Shown piece after piece: positions 37,001-49,450 of a DNA stretch of 64,000 nt; within the stretch, counting starts at the first letter, position 1, and every line of letters begins with the position of its first letter. The notes below the pieces were generated by a model. It was not told where the DNA came from. It searched no databases and saw nothing but the letters and a program-made list of their open reading frames with translations. This stretch comes from Microplitis mediator (Eukaryota > Arthropoda > Insecta > Hymenoptera > Braconidae). Both the position numbers and the translations under genes were made by a program. The stretch lies in assembly GCF_029852145.1 (NCBI RefSeq), contig NC_079978.1, positions 3,224,001 through 3,288,000 of the forward strand, read 5' to 3'.

Positions 37001-38353
37001 TTCTCGAAAGTGCTTATTCTCTAAGTTTTGGATTGGTAGTAGGAATCAACCTGCCACTTATAAGTATCACCGGATTTCAGGTAAAAAGATTAATACATTC
37101 AACATATATATCCACATATAGACATTTATTATATGTATATATATATATAAGTGATCCAAAAAAACCGACTTGATCTTAAAACTCGTAACTTGAATTAAAA
37201 CTTTCCGAATTAGTCATCAAAAAAAAAAATAGTCGGTTTTTTGATCCACCCAAATATATAGATATATACAGATGTGCATGTATATACAATGTATATATAT
37301 ATTTTTTTTAGATTATCACACAATCTAATACAGTAGAGCAGTTGTTAAAATACGCATCATTTACGATCTCCCAGATATTACATCTCTTTTTTGAGTGTTT
37401 TATGTCACAACGGTTGACAGACATGAGCCTACATATGCATCATAGCATGTAATAATGCATTGATGAAATCCAATATCGGAATTATCAATTACTAAGTATG
37501 ATCAAAGCCTTGTACGATTTTTAGTTAATCAGTCAAAATTATAGAACACGAGAAAATCACGAAATTGTTGAAATATCAACATTCTATTGGCAAACTTAGT
37601 TGTAGGAGGTATACCATAATGTCAACAAATTAAATGTAAAAGTAAAATCACATTGTGAATTTAATGCAAGACCGCATGTTGTTGACAAGTTGGTTGCCTC
37701 GAGTCTGACTTTTCCGTAGTTAATTCATTGCTCCTAGAAGCATTTTATTTTTGGCAATGCAATTAATCCGTAGAACGTATTGATTACTGCTCAGGTAAAC
37801 AGTTCAGTTAATGATCGTAGAAGGCTTAGATTAATATATGTTAATTGATATTATTTGAATCAGTAATTTATTATTTTTGTTGATACGCCCGAATTTCCGT
37901 CTTACACAGAGCTAAAGTGAAATGGTTCCATAACTCAATAAAGTCACGAAAATTGTTATTAATAATGATGATGAGAAGTCAAGTGCCCTGCAAATTGACT
38001 GCTGCTAAAATCATGGATTTGACTATTGAAAATTTCGCAGCGGTAATAATCAAAATTTTTTTTACTATCACTAATTAACATCTAAAGATGCATTCCTTCC
38101 AAATTTCTATTGCTGAATTTTTAACTCATATTTTATAAATTAAAAAAATGAATTTTCTATAATTCACGATAAAATTCGAATCTTTTGAATTATTTGAGCA
38201 TCCAAATTATTTGATCAGACATTAATAATTTCTGAGTGTGAATTGTTCGCACACTTTTGTTATTACAATTTTGTCTAATGGTTATTTATGTTTTTCATAC
38301 AGATGGTAAAAACATCTGGGTCTTACTTCACAATGCTTTTGTCAATGCAATAA
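34053..38353 (+). CDS. Odorant receptor OR-7, nine exons, 397 aa
   Basis: Exons are 34053-34196, 34260-34379, 34724-34841, 34915-35179, 36780-36914, 36990-37080, 37312-37448, 37910-38042 and 38303-38353. It is the twin of OR-5 across exons 1-4. Intron 4 is 1.6 kb because of a CCCGGG-ended insertion (35209-36719), and exon 5 after it is intact (CRLENTPIDKNYLNGHKRGD). The end of exon 8 (ENFAA) and the start of intron 8 (GTAATAATCAAAA) resemble OR-1/2/3 (ENFSA, GTAATAATCAAAA), not OR-5 (ENFGM, GTAATGATCAAAA), which suggests a gene-conversion patch. The frame is open and the start is the shared MDIF. Confidence 0.92.
35209..36719. mobile_element. CCCRGG-terminated insertion in intron 4 of OR-7, with nested element
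   Basis: The termini CCCAGGAATAAAAAAATTTA and AAAATTTTTTTTCCCGGG form an inverted repeat. AT precedes the left end and follows the right. Intron 4 of OR-5 reads CAATATAGTTGC without it, giving a 2-bp AT target duplication as in the 56411-57962 element. The right half is AT-rich with TATAATTTTGTATA-like phrases. The minus-strand and plus-strand ORFs around 35300-35560 are homopolymer artefacts. Confidence 0.65.
35230..35980. mobile_element. AGGGGAG...CTCCCCT element nested in 35209-36719
   Basis: The left AGGGGAGGGTGGGGCAGAGC and the right GCTCTGCCCCATTCTCCCCT are inverted repeats, with GCGGCCCCCC next inward. AT flanks both sides. The interior has repeated CCATTTTGCCCCA phrases. It is non-coding and lies close to the left end of the host element. 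Confidence 0.65.
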
Positions 38354-38479
38354 CAAACTTCCACATTCTTCTTCATGTAGTGAAAATTAGTTTAAAATAT
38401 ACATATGATGAATTACTCAGAACCTGATATTCTAATAAAAGTAAATATAGATTGTTGTTACACAGAAAAAAAATCTGTC

Positions 38480-38672
38480 TATCGTTGACCCTGCGGGCCA
38501 GCCCCAAAACCCTCACACAGACACTCGGACATCATTCTAAAAATAGTCAGACTAGCTTCCAAGGATCTTAAAACGTCGACATCTGATGAAAACTTGATTT
38601 TCGAAAATCGGGGTGGAAACAGTAACTTTCCAAATTTTTCGAAAATCATCGATTTTCTTAGCGGGAAGTTAA
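38480..38672. mobile_element. TTAACTTCCCGC element, right-end fragment
   Basis: From CCCTGCGGGCCAGCCCCAAA to TTAGCGGGAAG plus TTAA (38669-38672). It matches the terminal 190 bp of the copies at 1-1123 and 18930-21095, with an internal deletion joining the CTGCGGGCC phrase to the ACACTCGGACATCAT phrase. It lies in the OR-7/OR-8 spacer. Confidence 0.65.
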
Positions 38673-39027
38673 AAATAGTATAATCTATATCTAAATGTTT
38701 GTATATAATTGTATCTCGATTCTTGCGCGATATTAAAGAAAACTGCAAATATTACATTAATCATAAATAACTGCGCTAATAATAATTATGTAATACAATA
38801 AACATATTTATAATCTAAGTATCTTATTGTAAAGATACAAAACTTACATTGACTTGTTTCTGACACTTACACTTGAGAAATACATATTGAGATAAGTAAA
38901 TTTACCGTTCCACGAAAAGACGTCCTTTATAATACGACTATAAGAATAACGAACCCTACTTTTGAAGTATCAAATATTCATTACGTTGTTTCTCCTTACG
39001 TAACACTGGAGTAACGAGAAAATCGAA

Positions 39028-39041
39028 GCTACTATGACAGC
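39028..39041 (+). promoter_or_regulatory. X-box-like site upstream of OR-8 (weak)
   Basis: GCTACTATGACAGC, at the same relative place as the canonical sites of OR-11 and OR-12 but with degraded half-sites. Confidence 0.25.
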
Positions 39042-39093
39042 TTTATATCTGCGATCAATTACGATTTCAAAATAAGACATTTAAGCAATTAGA

Positions 39094-39111
39094 ATGTCTG
39101 TCAGTGTCAAT
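39094..39111 (+). promoter_or_regulatory. Conserved proximal block upstream of OR-8
   Basis: ATGTCTGTCAGTGTCAAT, 110 bp before the ATG. Confidence 0.5.
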
Positions 39112-39203
39112 CAAAAATTGTAGCGAGGGAAACAATAAGGTAAAATAGTGGATTAAAGTCATATGTAAACTTGAAGCCATCAGAAACAGGAGATATTATA
39201 ACA

Positions 39204-42200
39204 ATGGATATTTTCGATGAACCCTACTATAGAGTAGTAAAAACCTCTTCTCATTTGATAGGTCAGTGGCCGTATCAGTCTCCACAGAAAAAAGTGATGA
39301 TAACAATGATCATATGGACTGCTTTCTTCATGCAATTTATTCCACAAGTATATTTAATTTATAACTTTTATTAAACAATTTTTTTATTTTTAAAATAATG
39401 ATGTCAAAGGTCATAGCTATTGTGATGCATCTCGATGATCCGGATATTCTATTTGAATCATTTTCCTCGATGGTAATTGATTTAGTGTTTATTTTCAAGT
39501 ATTTCAATGCAATCTCTAAAGCACATTTGGTATGTTATTTTTAAAATATATATATATATTTTTTTTTTATTTAATTTTTTTTTTTTTTAACTCTTCAAAT
39601 GCGAAAATTTTGAATAGAAATTTTGGTTTGTGTACAGGAGAATCAAACTACCTTAGTCAACTGTCACTCTAAATTAGCTTTCGAGCATTAGATACAAAGC
39701 TGCTTTTCAAGTTCGTAGTTATGTTTTCAAGAATTGAGGAGGTTAGAACCGAAGGAGTATAAGTTTTAATAAAAAATTTTCAGCTGAACATGATTTTAAG
39801 CTCAGAAAATTTAGCTTTTTTAAAACGATATGAGAAAAATAAATTTTTTTGTCACTTATGTCCATTAAGTTCTAACCCCTTTGAATTATTTCATTTTGTA
39901 ATAGAAGAAAATTTAGTGATTCAATTTTAACCTTTCATCCGCCGCGCTATGAGGGAATCCCTGCCCTTTTTTTTTTTAATTATAACTTCAAAAAAATAAA
40001 TAATCACTTTCTTAAACCGATTCAGATTCATGTATTAATGCCTTACTAATCGATATAAAAAGCTCCTATAATTTTAGTTGCTTCATTTTTTTTTCTGAAT
40101 TTATTTTAATACGAATAAATCGTGAAATCACAGCGATTCCCGCACTGAGGAACTGATCTCGTAAGTAAAATTTGATTTGCAACGTTGCCATATTTTTAAA
40201 AAACGTTATCAGCTGCATCAATCAGTTAAACAATATGAAGCCTAGTCCTATAAATAATTGAATTCACCGATAATATTTATTTTTGAAAAATTTTATTAAA
40301 AAATGAACAATCTGATGTAAATTGGTTAACTTCAAAATCGACGTAGCAACATTGCATTAAAATTAACATTGCGGAGATTTTCTCACCGTGTGACTAACGA
40401 TTTTCGGTAAGGGATACGCGATGGACGAAAGGTTAAGGGCAGTGACGGCCATTTGTTCCTCGTGTACGAGCAAGAAGATCCAATTAGTCCGTGCTAATGT
40501 ACGAAATATTCTAGTTTAATTATATATAATACATTCATGCAACAATAAGTTATTAAATTTACATAGATGAAAAAACTATACAATAGAATCGTATCTGATT
40601 GGAAGTCACTATTAAATGATGAAGAAAAAAGTAGACTACAGCATCATACCAATCTCGGTCGTCTTTTTTCATCTGGATATGCAGGTAATGGTACTAATAG
40701 TTTACAAATTAGAAGCAAAATTTAATCTTTAAACTTGATTTGAATATTACAATAGGATTTGCATACATGTCAGTGGTGATTTTTATAATGGAACCGGTTT
40801 TTCCGAGGATTATAAATGCATTCATAAAAACAAATGAAACTGTTCCATTTAAATTAGCGCTTCCGTTAGAGTATATTATTATTGACAGAGAAAAACATTA
40901 CTGGTTAATGTTAGCTATTTCAAATCTACTTGTTGTAAACATTACAGTTGTTATTATTTCATGTGACATTACATTTATTACCTTTGTGCAACATGTTTGT
41001 GGGTTATTCGCAGTTGTAGGGTAGCATCCAAGTTTTTCATATAGAATATTAGTTTTTTTATTTTCGGCTAACAATTATTGATTGATGGTGACTATGTTTG
41101 AGCAGGTGTCGACTAGTGAATACACCAATTAATAAAAATTATTCGGAAAGGCACAAAGGCGGGGATTATTTGTCAAACTCAAAGGATATTCCATACAAAC
41201 ATCTGGTATCTTGTATAAGAAGTCACAGGCGAGCTTTAGAGTATGTGGAATAATTCATACCATTTAATAATATGAATTAGTTGATGTGAATGATAATTAT
41301 TTTTATATTATTCAAGATTTGCGGAACTTCTCGAAAACGCTTATTGTGTAAGTTTCGGATTGACAATCGGACTCAATCTGCCAGTTATAAGTGTCACCGG
41401 ATTCCAGGTAAGTCGTTTAATATATTTGATATATATACACAGAAAAATAAGTTATCTTGAGTCAAGAAAACATTTTTGAAGACAAGCGCGTAAGGGAACC
41501 AAATCAAGATTTTCTTGAGCCAAGAGAATTTGTCTTGGTCAGAGGGGATTTCTACTTTATCCGAGAAATTTGAGGTTTTTAATAAAATTTTGTTGAATCA
41601 AGAATATTTACTTTCAGTCGATAATTTTTTTTCTGTGTTTATATATATAAATATATATGTATGTATACATAAAAGAATAATTTTTTAGATTATAACACAA
41701 TCTAATACAATCCAGCAGTTATTGAAATACGTATCATTTACAATCACCGAGATATTACATCTCTTTTTTGAATGTTTTATGTCACAACAGTTAACAGACA
41801 TGAGCTTACAAATTCAAGACAGCATGTAATTATGCACTGATCAAATCCAATATCACATTTATTGATTATCAAGCATAATTTAAGTCTTCTACGATTTCCA
41901 GTTGATTAATAAAAACTGATTGAAAGTAGAGCACACGAGAAAATTAAAAAACTGTTGAAATATTTCACATCAACAATCGATAACGAATACTGCACCTACT
42001 ATAATATAAAGTAAACAAAAAATTTGTAAAAGTAAAAACACGTTGTGATCAAAATGCGGAGGTATCAAGTTACTTGGACAAGCTGGCTGCTTCGAATCTG
42101 ATCCTTCTTTAATCAATTCGTTGTTCCCAGAAGCCTCTCATTCTTCTGGCATAGTTAATGGTTGGTAAAGAGAGGGAATCCTAGCTATTCATAAAGGCAT

Positions 42201-42900
42201 AAAAAATGGACAAACTAATCAGGTTTAAAATAAACCTGAGTAATTTTAAAAACGTAAGTTTGATGTTGTGTAAATTCTATCTATCCAGCGAATGGACTAT
42301 GGTCCGGGTAAATAGCTAAATTAATAATCGTAGAAGGCTTATATTAACATATGTTAATCAATATTATTTAATGAATTTATTCAAAATTCCTGTTAATACA
42401 TTCCAATATTTGTCTTACACAGAGCTCAAGTGAAATGGTTCAATAATTCGATAAAGTCACGGAAATTGTTAATATTAATGACAATGAGAAGTCAAGTGCC
42501 CTGCAAATTGACTGCTGCTAAAATAATGGATTTATCTATTGAAAATTTTGGAATGGTAATGATCAAAAATTTCTTATATCATTTTTAATCTAAATCTAAG
42601 GGTTCCCGAATACTGATCGAAATGATTTAAATTCGAACACTGGATACGAATTTCTATTATTGAATTTTAAACCTGCGTTGTGTAAATTGAAGAAAAATGT
42701 TATTCTATAATTTGCAGATGATGCGAATTTCTCAAAAGATTCAAAAATTCAAATTGTATGATTAGATACGAATAATAAGGATACGCAAATTCTTCGCGAA
42801 CCCTTACTATTATCAATATTTCCAAGATATATTTATGTTTTTCATACAGATGGTAAAAACATCGGGGTCATACTTCACGATGCTTTTGTCAACGCGATAA
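39204..42900 (+). CDS. Odorant receptor OR-8, nine exons, 397 aa
   Basis: Exons are 39204-39347, 39410-39529, 40567-40684, 40756-41020, 41106-41240, 41317-41407, 41689-41825, 42423-42555 and 42850-42900. The start is MDIFDEPYYRVVKTSSHLIG. Exon 4 has PVFPRIINAFIKTNETVPF and FVQHVCGLFAVVG, shared almost exactly with OR-9. The exon 5 acceptor is CAG followed by G, where most paralogs use TAG followed by A; both complete a Gly codon. The C-terminus is SYFTMLLSTR. Intron 2 is about 1 kb because of a TTAA-flanked insertion (39931-40432), and intron 6 carries a 200-bp element. The frame is open and every splice site is GT-AG. Confidence 0.92.
39931..40432. mobile_element. TTAA-flanked element, CCTTTC inverted repeats, intron 2 of OR-8
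   Basis: The left CCTTTCATCCGCCGCGCTAT and the right, reversed, CCTTTCGTCCATCGCGTATC are imperfect inverted repeats. TTAA lies at 39927-39930 and 40433-40436. The homologous intron of OR-9 (about 45470-45520) runs through without it. It is non-coding and piggyBac-like by its target. Confidence 0.65.
41441..41638. mobile_element. Small inverted-repeat element, intron 6 of OR-8
   Basis: Starts ACACAGAAAAATAAG and ends TTTTTTTTCTGTGT. It shares GATTTCTACTTTATCCGAGA with the insert at 27246-27446. Non-coding. Confidence 0.6.
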
Positions 42901-44035
42901 CAAATTTCAACATTCTTCACTATATAGTAAAAACCAGTTTAAAATATACATATGTAGAATTGATTAAAATCGGTTATCATGAAAAAAATAGATATATTTT
43001 CGTTCATTCATATACATGTAAGTTATATGTGGATCATTTTGTATGTGTATTTTTTTGCAGCTTATATGATTATAGAATGATATACATGGGTAATATATGC
43101 TCATACACCGAGAAAAAAATATAGCAACCTTTACTTATTATTATTATAATTATTATTATTATTTATGTCATCTGTATCAGTGTTGGTATCAATTTTTATT
43201 TTAAAAAAATCACTTGTTTTGACCGAGATTCGAACCCTGATCTCCCGCGCGTGAGTTCTTTCCTTATACTGTCGGTCCGTTGTCTTCTTTAAACGGAAGT
43301 CTGAACTTGTAATACATATTCGTATACGCTATTCCCACCAACTTTTAATTTTATTTATCTGCTTTGGAAAAATAACCGTTTAGTAACTTTCATTTGCCGT
43401 ACAGTACTACGCTATTTATCTAGTTTACAGAAATTACTAAACAGATTATAATTTTTGTATACCGTAGGGTATTTGATGCATACGCTTAGCTAATTTTTAT
43501 ATTTTTGCAGAGTAAAAATCGTTAAATCCTATAATGAAATGTATGACTATACGTTTAATAATAATTTAATATTTTCTTTATAAAAATTGCTGTTCGATTA
43601 ACAGAGAGTACGAATGAAGTAGTAATAAAACTAATGATATAGCAATTTTTCAGATAAACATGTAGTATTAATTACCATTCCATGATTTTTACTATGAATT
43701 GAGTGCTAAGTAGTAAAAATAATGCACTGATTCGCATTAGTATTTCTTACTAAAAAATATATTAAAATATTTTCGACACTCGTTTTCATCGTGTATCAAA
43801 TAATACACAAATTAAAAATTTGGTTATCTTCATAGAAAGATACAAAACTCGCATTGACTCGTTTCTCATAATCCCACTTCGTAAAGTACGTATTAAATAA
43901 AATAAATGAACTATTTCACTAATACATACTATTATGCATTACAACTATGCTAATAGCAAACCCTCCGTTTAGAATAATTAAATATTCATTATATTCTTTT
44001 CCGTCGTGGAAAGTTTTTGTAGCAAAAAAATCGAA
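42901..44035. other. OR-8/OR-9 spacer
   Basis: AT-rich with no coding signal. Around 43220-43290 the minus strand carries GGTTCGAATCTCGGTC, a B-box-like string, without a convincing cloverleaf; it may be a decayed tRNA-derived repeat. The final 100 bp is the shared OR 5' flank. Confidence 0.45.
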
Positions 44036-44049
44036 GTTACCATGACAGC
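44036..44049 (+). promoter_or_regulatory. X-box-like site upstream of OR-9
   Basis: GTTACCATGACAGC keeps the left half-site GTTACC but has a degraded right half compared with GTTACC-NN-RGCAAC. It lies about 160 bp upstream of the ATG. Confidence 0.35.
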
Positions 44050-44100
44050 GCTATATCTACAGGGAATATGATTTTAAAATGAGACAAGTAAGCAATTAAA

Positions 44101-44118
44101 ATGTCTCTCAATGTCACT
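44101..44118 (+). promoter_or_regulatory. Conserved proximal block upstream of OR-9
   Basis: ATGTCTCTCAATGTCACT, 110 bp before the ATG. Confidence 0.5.
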
Positions 44119-44210
44119 TAAAAATTTATAGTGAGAAAAAGAATAAGGTAAAATAGTGCATTTAAGTCATGTGTAAACGTCAAGCCGTCGGGAGAAGAAA
44201 TACAACAACA

Positions 44211-47200
44211 ATGGACATTTTTGATGAACCCTTCTATAGAGTAGTAAAAAACTCTTCTATATGTATGGGTCAATGGCCGTATCAGTCACCTAAGAAAAGG
44301 ACGATTATAATAACTATCATCTGGACTGCTTTTTTCATGCAATTCATTCCGCAAGTACAATAATTATAGCATTTATTTAAAAAATTTTTTCTTCATGAAT
44401 TACATTAAAGATTATAGCTATTGTGGTACATATCGATGATTCGGATATTCTGTTTGAAGCATTTTCCTCGATGGCAATTGATTTAATGTTCATCGCCGCG
44501 TTTATCAATGTAATCTATAGAAGAAAGTCGGTATGCAATTTTAAAATCTTTTTGTGTGTGTGTGTATGTGTGTTTTTTTTTTTACTTTTTTTTATCAACT
44601 CTTTAAATGCGAATATTCTGAACGGAAATTATGGTTTGTGTACAAGAGGATCAAACGATCGTAGTCAAATGTCACCATGAAATAGCTTTCAATCATTAGA
44701 CCTCTCTGTAAAAAGTATAAATTTGCTCTTCAAAGTTCTAATCATGTTGTCAAGAATTGAAAAGGTTGAAACCGACGAAGCATAAGTTTCAAAACAATTT
44801 TTAACTCCCCGCTATGAAAATTGAAAATTTTTTTAAAAAAAGGAAAATTGTTTCGGTCCCGTCTTCAAAAATCGAGTTTTTATCAGATGTCGACGTTTTG
44901 AAGTCCTAGGAAGCTATTCTGACTATTCGCGGATGGACGGCCGTGTGAGTGAGGGTGTGTGGATGTGTGTGTGTATGTAAACTTTTTTTGTCCGACGATA
45001 TCTTTGGAACGAATCAACCGATTCCAACGTTCTTGGCGGCAATCGAAAGGGCTCCCCAAGACTTAAAATTGATTAGATTTTGGAGTCGATAGGTCGTGTA
45101 GTTTACAAGTTATATGAAAAATAAACATAATTCTTGGTGAGATCTTTCGATTGTCACCAAGAACGCTCGGATCGGCTGATTCTTTCTAAAGATATCGTCT
45201 GACAGAAATTATTTTTTTTTCAGTGAAATGCAAGTTTTGTCGGTTTAACAGTTTTTTGAGCTTGAATAGCTCAGGGAGCTCGAAAACAATGGGAAGTTTT
45301 GGGGTTGCCTCGTAGGGTCAATCGTTTTTCAGATTTTTTTAGCTAAAAATGGCTTGAAGCTCAGCAAGTTTAGCCTTTTGAAAAGAAAAATATATTCAGA
45401 ATAAACAAACATTTTTGTCACTTTCATTCATTCAATACTAACCCCTTGAACTATTTCATTTTGTCATAAAAAAATTTAATTCATCAGCCTTGAAGACAGT
45501 AGTGATTATTTGTTCGTTTGTTCCTTGAGTACGAGCAAAAAGTAATTCAAATCGTACTATTGTACGAAATATTTTAGTTTAATTACATATTACATATTTA
45601 TATAACAAGTTATCAAATTTACATAGATAAGAAAACTATACGATAGAATGAGATCTGATTGGAAGTTACTATTGAACGATGAAGAAAAAAGGATACTCAA
45701 GTATCATAGCAACCTTGGTCAACTTTTTTCATCTGCATTTGCAGGTAATGACAATAACATTTTCGAAATCAGCCGGAAAATTAAATGTTTAATTTTTATT
45801 AAATATCTATAAAAGCATTCGCATACACCTCAATGGCAATCTTCGTAATGGAACCGGTTTTTCCGAGGATTATAAATGCATTCATAAAAACAAATGAAAC
45901 TGTTCCATTTAAACTGGCGCTACCGTTAGAGTATATCATTATTGACAAAGAGAAACATTACTGGATAATGTTAATTATTTCAAATCTACTCGTTTTAAAC
46001 ATTTCCGCTGTTATTATTTCATGCGACGTAACGTATATCACCTTTGTGCAACACGTTTGTGGGTTATTCGCTGTTGTGGGGTACCATTTTAGTTTTTATT
46101 GCAGACTATTCATTTTTATTTTTTTGAGAAACCAATCTTTATTGATGGTGACTATGTTTGAGTAGATGTCGGCTACAAAATACACCAGTCAATGAAAATT
46201 ATTCTGAAAGTCATAACGGAAGTGGTGGTTTGTCAAACTCGAAAGATATTTCGTACAAACATTTGGTATCTTGTATAAGGAGCCACAGGCGAGCTTTAGA
46301 GTTTGTTGAATAATTCATCCTGTTCCATCATGTAAATTTGTTGATGTAAATGATAATTATTCCCTCGTTATTAAAGATTTGCGGAACTTCTCGAAGATGC
46401 TTATTGCATAACTTTTGGATTCATTGTAGGAATCAATCTGCCACTTATAAGTATCACCGGATTCCAGGTAAACCGATCAATACTATAAATATATATATGT
46501 TAGGGTGACCCAAAAAAAACGACTATTTTTTTTTCGAGTCTCTTATGAAAATTTGTTGATTTACGATGTTTTAAAAAGCCTCTCCAAAAATCAGCTCAAT
46601 AAAAAATTTTCAAGAGGTCGCTCACGAATTTTGAAAATATCTAAAATGATTGAAATTCGGATTTTTTATTTCTAAATTTTTTTTTTCTCGTGGCAGCAAT
46701 AGCTTATACTTGTAAAATCATGACTATGCTTGAAATTTCAGCCCAAATAAATATATATATATATATCAATAATTTTTTAGATTATTACACAATCTCATAC
46801 GATCCAGCAATTGTTGAAATTCGTATCGTTTACATTCACTGATATATTACATCTCTATTTTGAATGTTTAATGGCACAACAGTTAACAGACAAGAGCTTA
46901 CAAATGCAAGAGAGCATGTAATGATGGATTTATCAAATTCCATATATTTTATAATTCATTGACTGATTATTATGCATAATTTAAGCCTTCAACGACTTTG
47001 AGTTGATTAATAAATATTAATTAAAACTAGAGCACATCTGTAGTTCTTCTGGCGCGTTATTGGTTTGTAAAGGGGAGGAATCCCAGCAAGTCATGGAGAC
47101 TTTAAGAATGGACAAATAAATCAGGTTTAAAATCAACTCAAGAGATTTTAAAAACTTGAGCTTGACGATATATGAATTCTTTCAAGTCAACAAATAGATT

Positions 47201-47804
47201 ATGGTCTAGGACAATAAATTAATTAATTATCTTAGAAGGCTTAAATTAATATATATTATTTAATATTTTCTATGTGATTCATTTAATGTTCCTGATGACG
47301 CATCTCAGTATTTGTGTTTTACAGAGCTAAAGTGGATTGGCTGAGTTACTCGATGAAGACACGGAAATTGTTGATATTGATGACAATGAGGAGTCAAGTA
47401 CCCTGCAAATTGACTGCTGCTAAAATAATGGATTTATCTATTGAAAATTTCGGAATGGTAACAATTAAAACCTTTTTTTATTATTACTAATTAACATCTC
47501 ACGATGCAGATATTGTGCTCGAATCGATTGAAATTCAAATATTTAGTCCAAATTTTCGATATTGAAATTTTAACTCATATTTTATAAATTTAAAAAATGC
47601 AATTCGTTTGATTCCCGAAGAATCCAGATTTTTGAAATTCTTTAGGCATCCAAATTATTCGATTAAACATTAATCATTTGTTACTATAAATTGTTCTTAC
47701 ATTTTGTTTATAATCATTCATACTTTTAAGATATATTTATGTTTTTTGTATAGATGGTGAAAACATCTGGGTCATACTTCACGATGCTTTTATCGATGCA
47801 GTGA
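44211..47804 (+). CDS. Odorant receptor OR-9, nine exons, 397 aa
   Basis: Exons are 44211-44354, 44411-44530, 45627-45744, 45816-46080, 46166-46300, 46377-46467, 46781-46917, 47325-47457 and 47754-47804. The start is MDIFDEPFYRVVKNSSICMG. An in-frame ATG lies further upstream, but the MDI(F/Y) start is the one shared by the array. The exon 4 acceptor is AAAG followed by CA, giving Ala where others have Gly. The exon 4 donor is GTACCA, so the uninterrupted frame past 46080 is read-through of the intron and not coding. The stop is TGA. Exon 7 has LMAQQLTDKS where relatives have FMSQQLTDMS. Intron 2 contains the left half of a TTAACTTCCCGC element. The frame is open. Confidence 0.92.
44811..45337. 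mobile_element. TTAACTTCCCGC element, left part, intron 2 of OR-9
   Basis: Starts TTAACTCCCCGCTATG and contains GATGTCGACGTTTTGAAGTC and CTAGGAAGCTATTCTGACTA, as in the left repeat of the 18930 copy. It then continues through a GTGTGT-rich stretch to the GTAGGGTCAATCG phrase near 45320. No matching right end follows, so it is truncated. Confidence 0.6.
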
Positions 47805-47898
47805 CGAACTTTCGCATTATTCATTATATAGAATGAACGAATTCGAGGGTTAGGAACACGAGCGTCAAATATCAATAGCAAAGATTTATATGTATATA

Positions 47899-48376
47899 AT
47901 GGTGGTTAGAAAAAAATTTTTAATTCTTTCTTTTGCTCTTACCCCCTAAAACGTTCGTGGTTGCCGAAAAAAAATCTTCCCAATAGACGGGCTCTCTAGC
48001 TTAACTATAAGAGGTCGCTATTTTAATTTTGATTTCCCATTTAATTAATTGAACATTTAAACATTTTTTTTTTATTAAAAGATTAATTACTTGTAAGCTA
48101 CTGAATATTTCTTAAATTTATGCATAGGTCTTTAGAGCTGATTTAGAGCTCTACCGGAAGTATCGAAGGTCTTCCAGAATCCAATTTTAATTTATCAGGG
48201 CCGTTATAAAATTATTTGTAAGAGAAGAATGAGGAAGGATAATTTATAATTAAGTAAACTTTTATTTTAGAATTTCATTAATTTTAACCATTTATTTATG
48301 ACCGATTGCAATTAATAATCAAGTCCTCTGGACTTTGACCTTATAACAATTAAAATTATGGTCCCCTGGATCTTAT

Positions 48377-48458
<82 letters not shown>

Positions 48459-48670
48459 AGTCACTTGGACTATTCACACACACACATGCGACTTAAGTCT
48501 CCTGGACTTTATTAGGTGATTAAAACTTATTACTGAAATTTTGGCCTCTGGCCATATTACTAAATTTTATAATTACACTTTTCATATCACACAGATTTTT
48601 AACGTAATGAGGAGGTAATAAAGGGGTAAGAGCGAAAAAGAAAATTAAATATTTTTTTTAATCACCCTAA
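47899..48670. mobile_element. Inverted-repeat element with internal (CA)n, OR-9/OR-10 spacer
   Basis: The left GGTGGTTAGAAAAAAATTTT with TTTGCTCTTACCCC is mirrored by GGGGTAAGAGCGAAAAAG and TTTTTTTAATCACCCTAA on the right. Between them lie TCCTGGACTTTATTA-like phrases in several copies and a long CA run. No coding potential. Confidence 0.6.
48381..48456. repeat. (CA)n microsatellite
   Basis: About 38 uninterrupted CA units inside the 47899-48670 element. Confidence 0.95.
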
Positions 48671-49339
48671 ATCTATATTGTTAGTTTGTAATTAGTTTAC
48701 ATTTGATTAATAAATACAATGTTACTTGATTGAGTAATTTTTTCAATTGAAAATACTGTTCATCATATTTTTTCATTGGTTCAATTAATAATGGTATTTT
48801 GTTTTATTCATTATTACAGAAAGTAAGTTAATAAATTTTCAATTAAAATTAAATTCACAAATTAAATATTAAAAATAGTTATTGGGTCCTTTTTTTAACT
48901 ACAGGTGCGATAATCGAATAATGTATGACTTTTAAGCTAATAACACCGAACGGTGGGAAAGATAAGACTCACACCGTGTTGAAAAAACCCCACTTGATTG
49001 AATTTTTTTCGGCGGATTCAAAATTTTTTACAGTGTAGTATAAAAGAATAAAGAAATTTATAATTTTGTAATTTTTTTGGAAAGGCACAAAACGTATTGA
49101 CTTGTTTCTGATACTCACACTTCGCAAAATGAATGTCGACCGAAGTAAATTTACTGTTCCACTCATGCACCTTCCTCTATATTTTAACTATGAGAATAAC
49201 CCTATTCTTGGAATAATTAAATATTAATATTATTAATTCTCCTCGAGGGAAGTTGCAACAATGAAAAGATCGAATTTTCCACAACAGCTCTACACCCACA
49301 ATGATTGACAGCTTGACATAGGACAAGGAAGAAAATAAA
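48671..49339. other. OR-9/OR-10 spacer, right part
   Basis: AT-rich. A right end TTTTTTACAGTG near 49027-49038 with CACACCGTG and AACACCGAACGGTG phrases indicates a fragment of a CACTGTAAAA-type element whose left end I could not place. From about 49080 on it is shared OR 5' flank. The minus-strand ORF here is not supported by any homology. Confidence 0.45.
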
Positions 49340-49357
49340 ATGTCCATCAATGTCACT
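49340..49357 (+). promoter_or_regulatory. Conserved proximal block upstream of OR-10
   Basis: ATGTCCATCAATGTCACT, 111 bp before the ATG. Confidence 0.5.
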
Positions 49358-49450
49358 TAATAATTTATTATGCGGGAAAGGATGAAGTAAAATAGGGAAT
49401 TTAATTCACTTGCTAACTCGAAGACCTCAGAATCAAGAGAGATTATAACA

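Noticed and set aside
46081..46165. Extension of OR-9 exon 4 past 46080
   Set aside because: The open frame simply lacks a stop at the donor. The GTACCA donor, the phase and the 265-nt exon length shared with all paralogs place the boundary at 46080.
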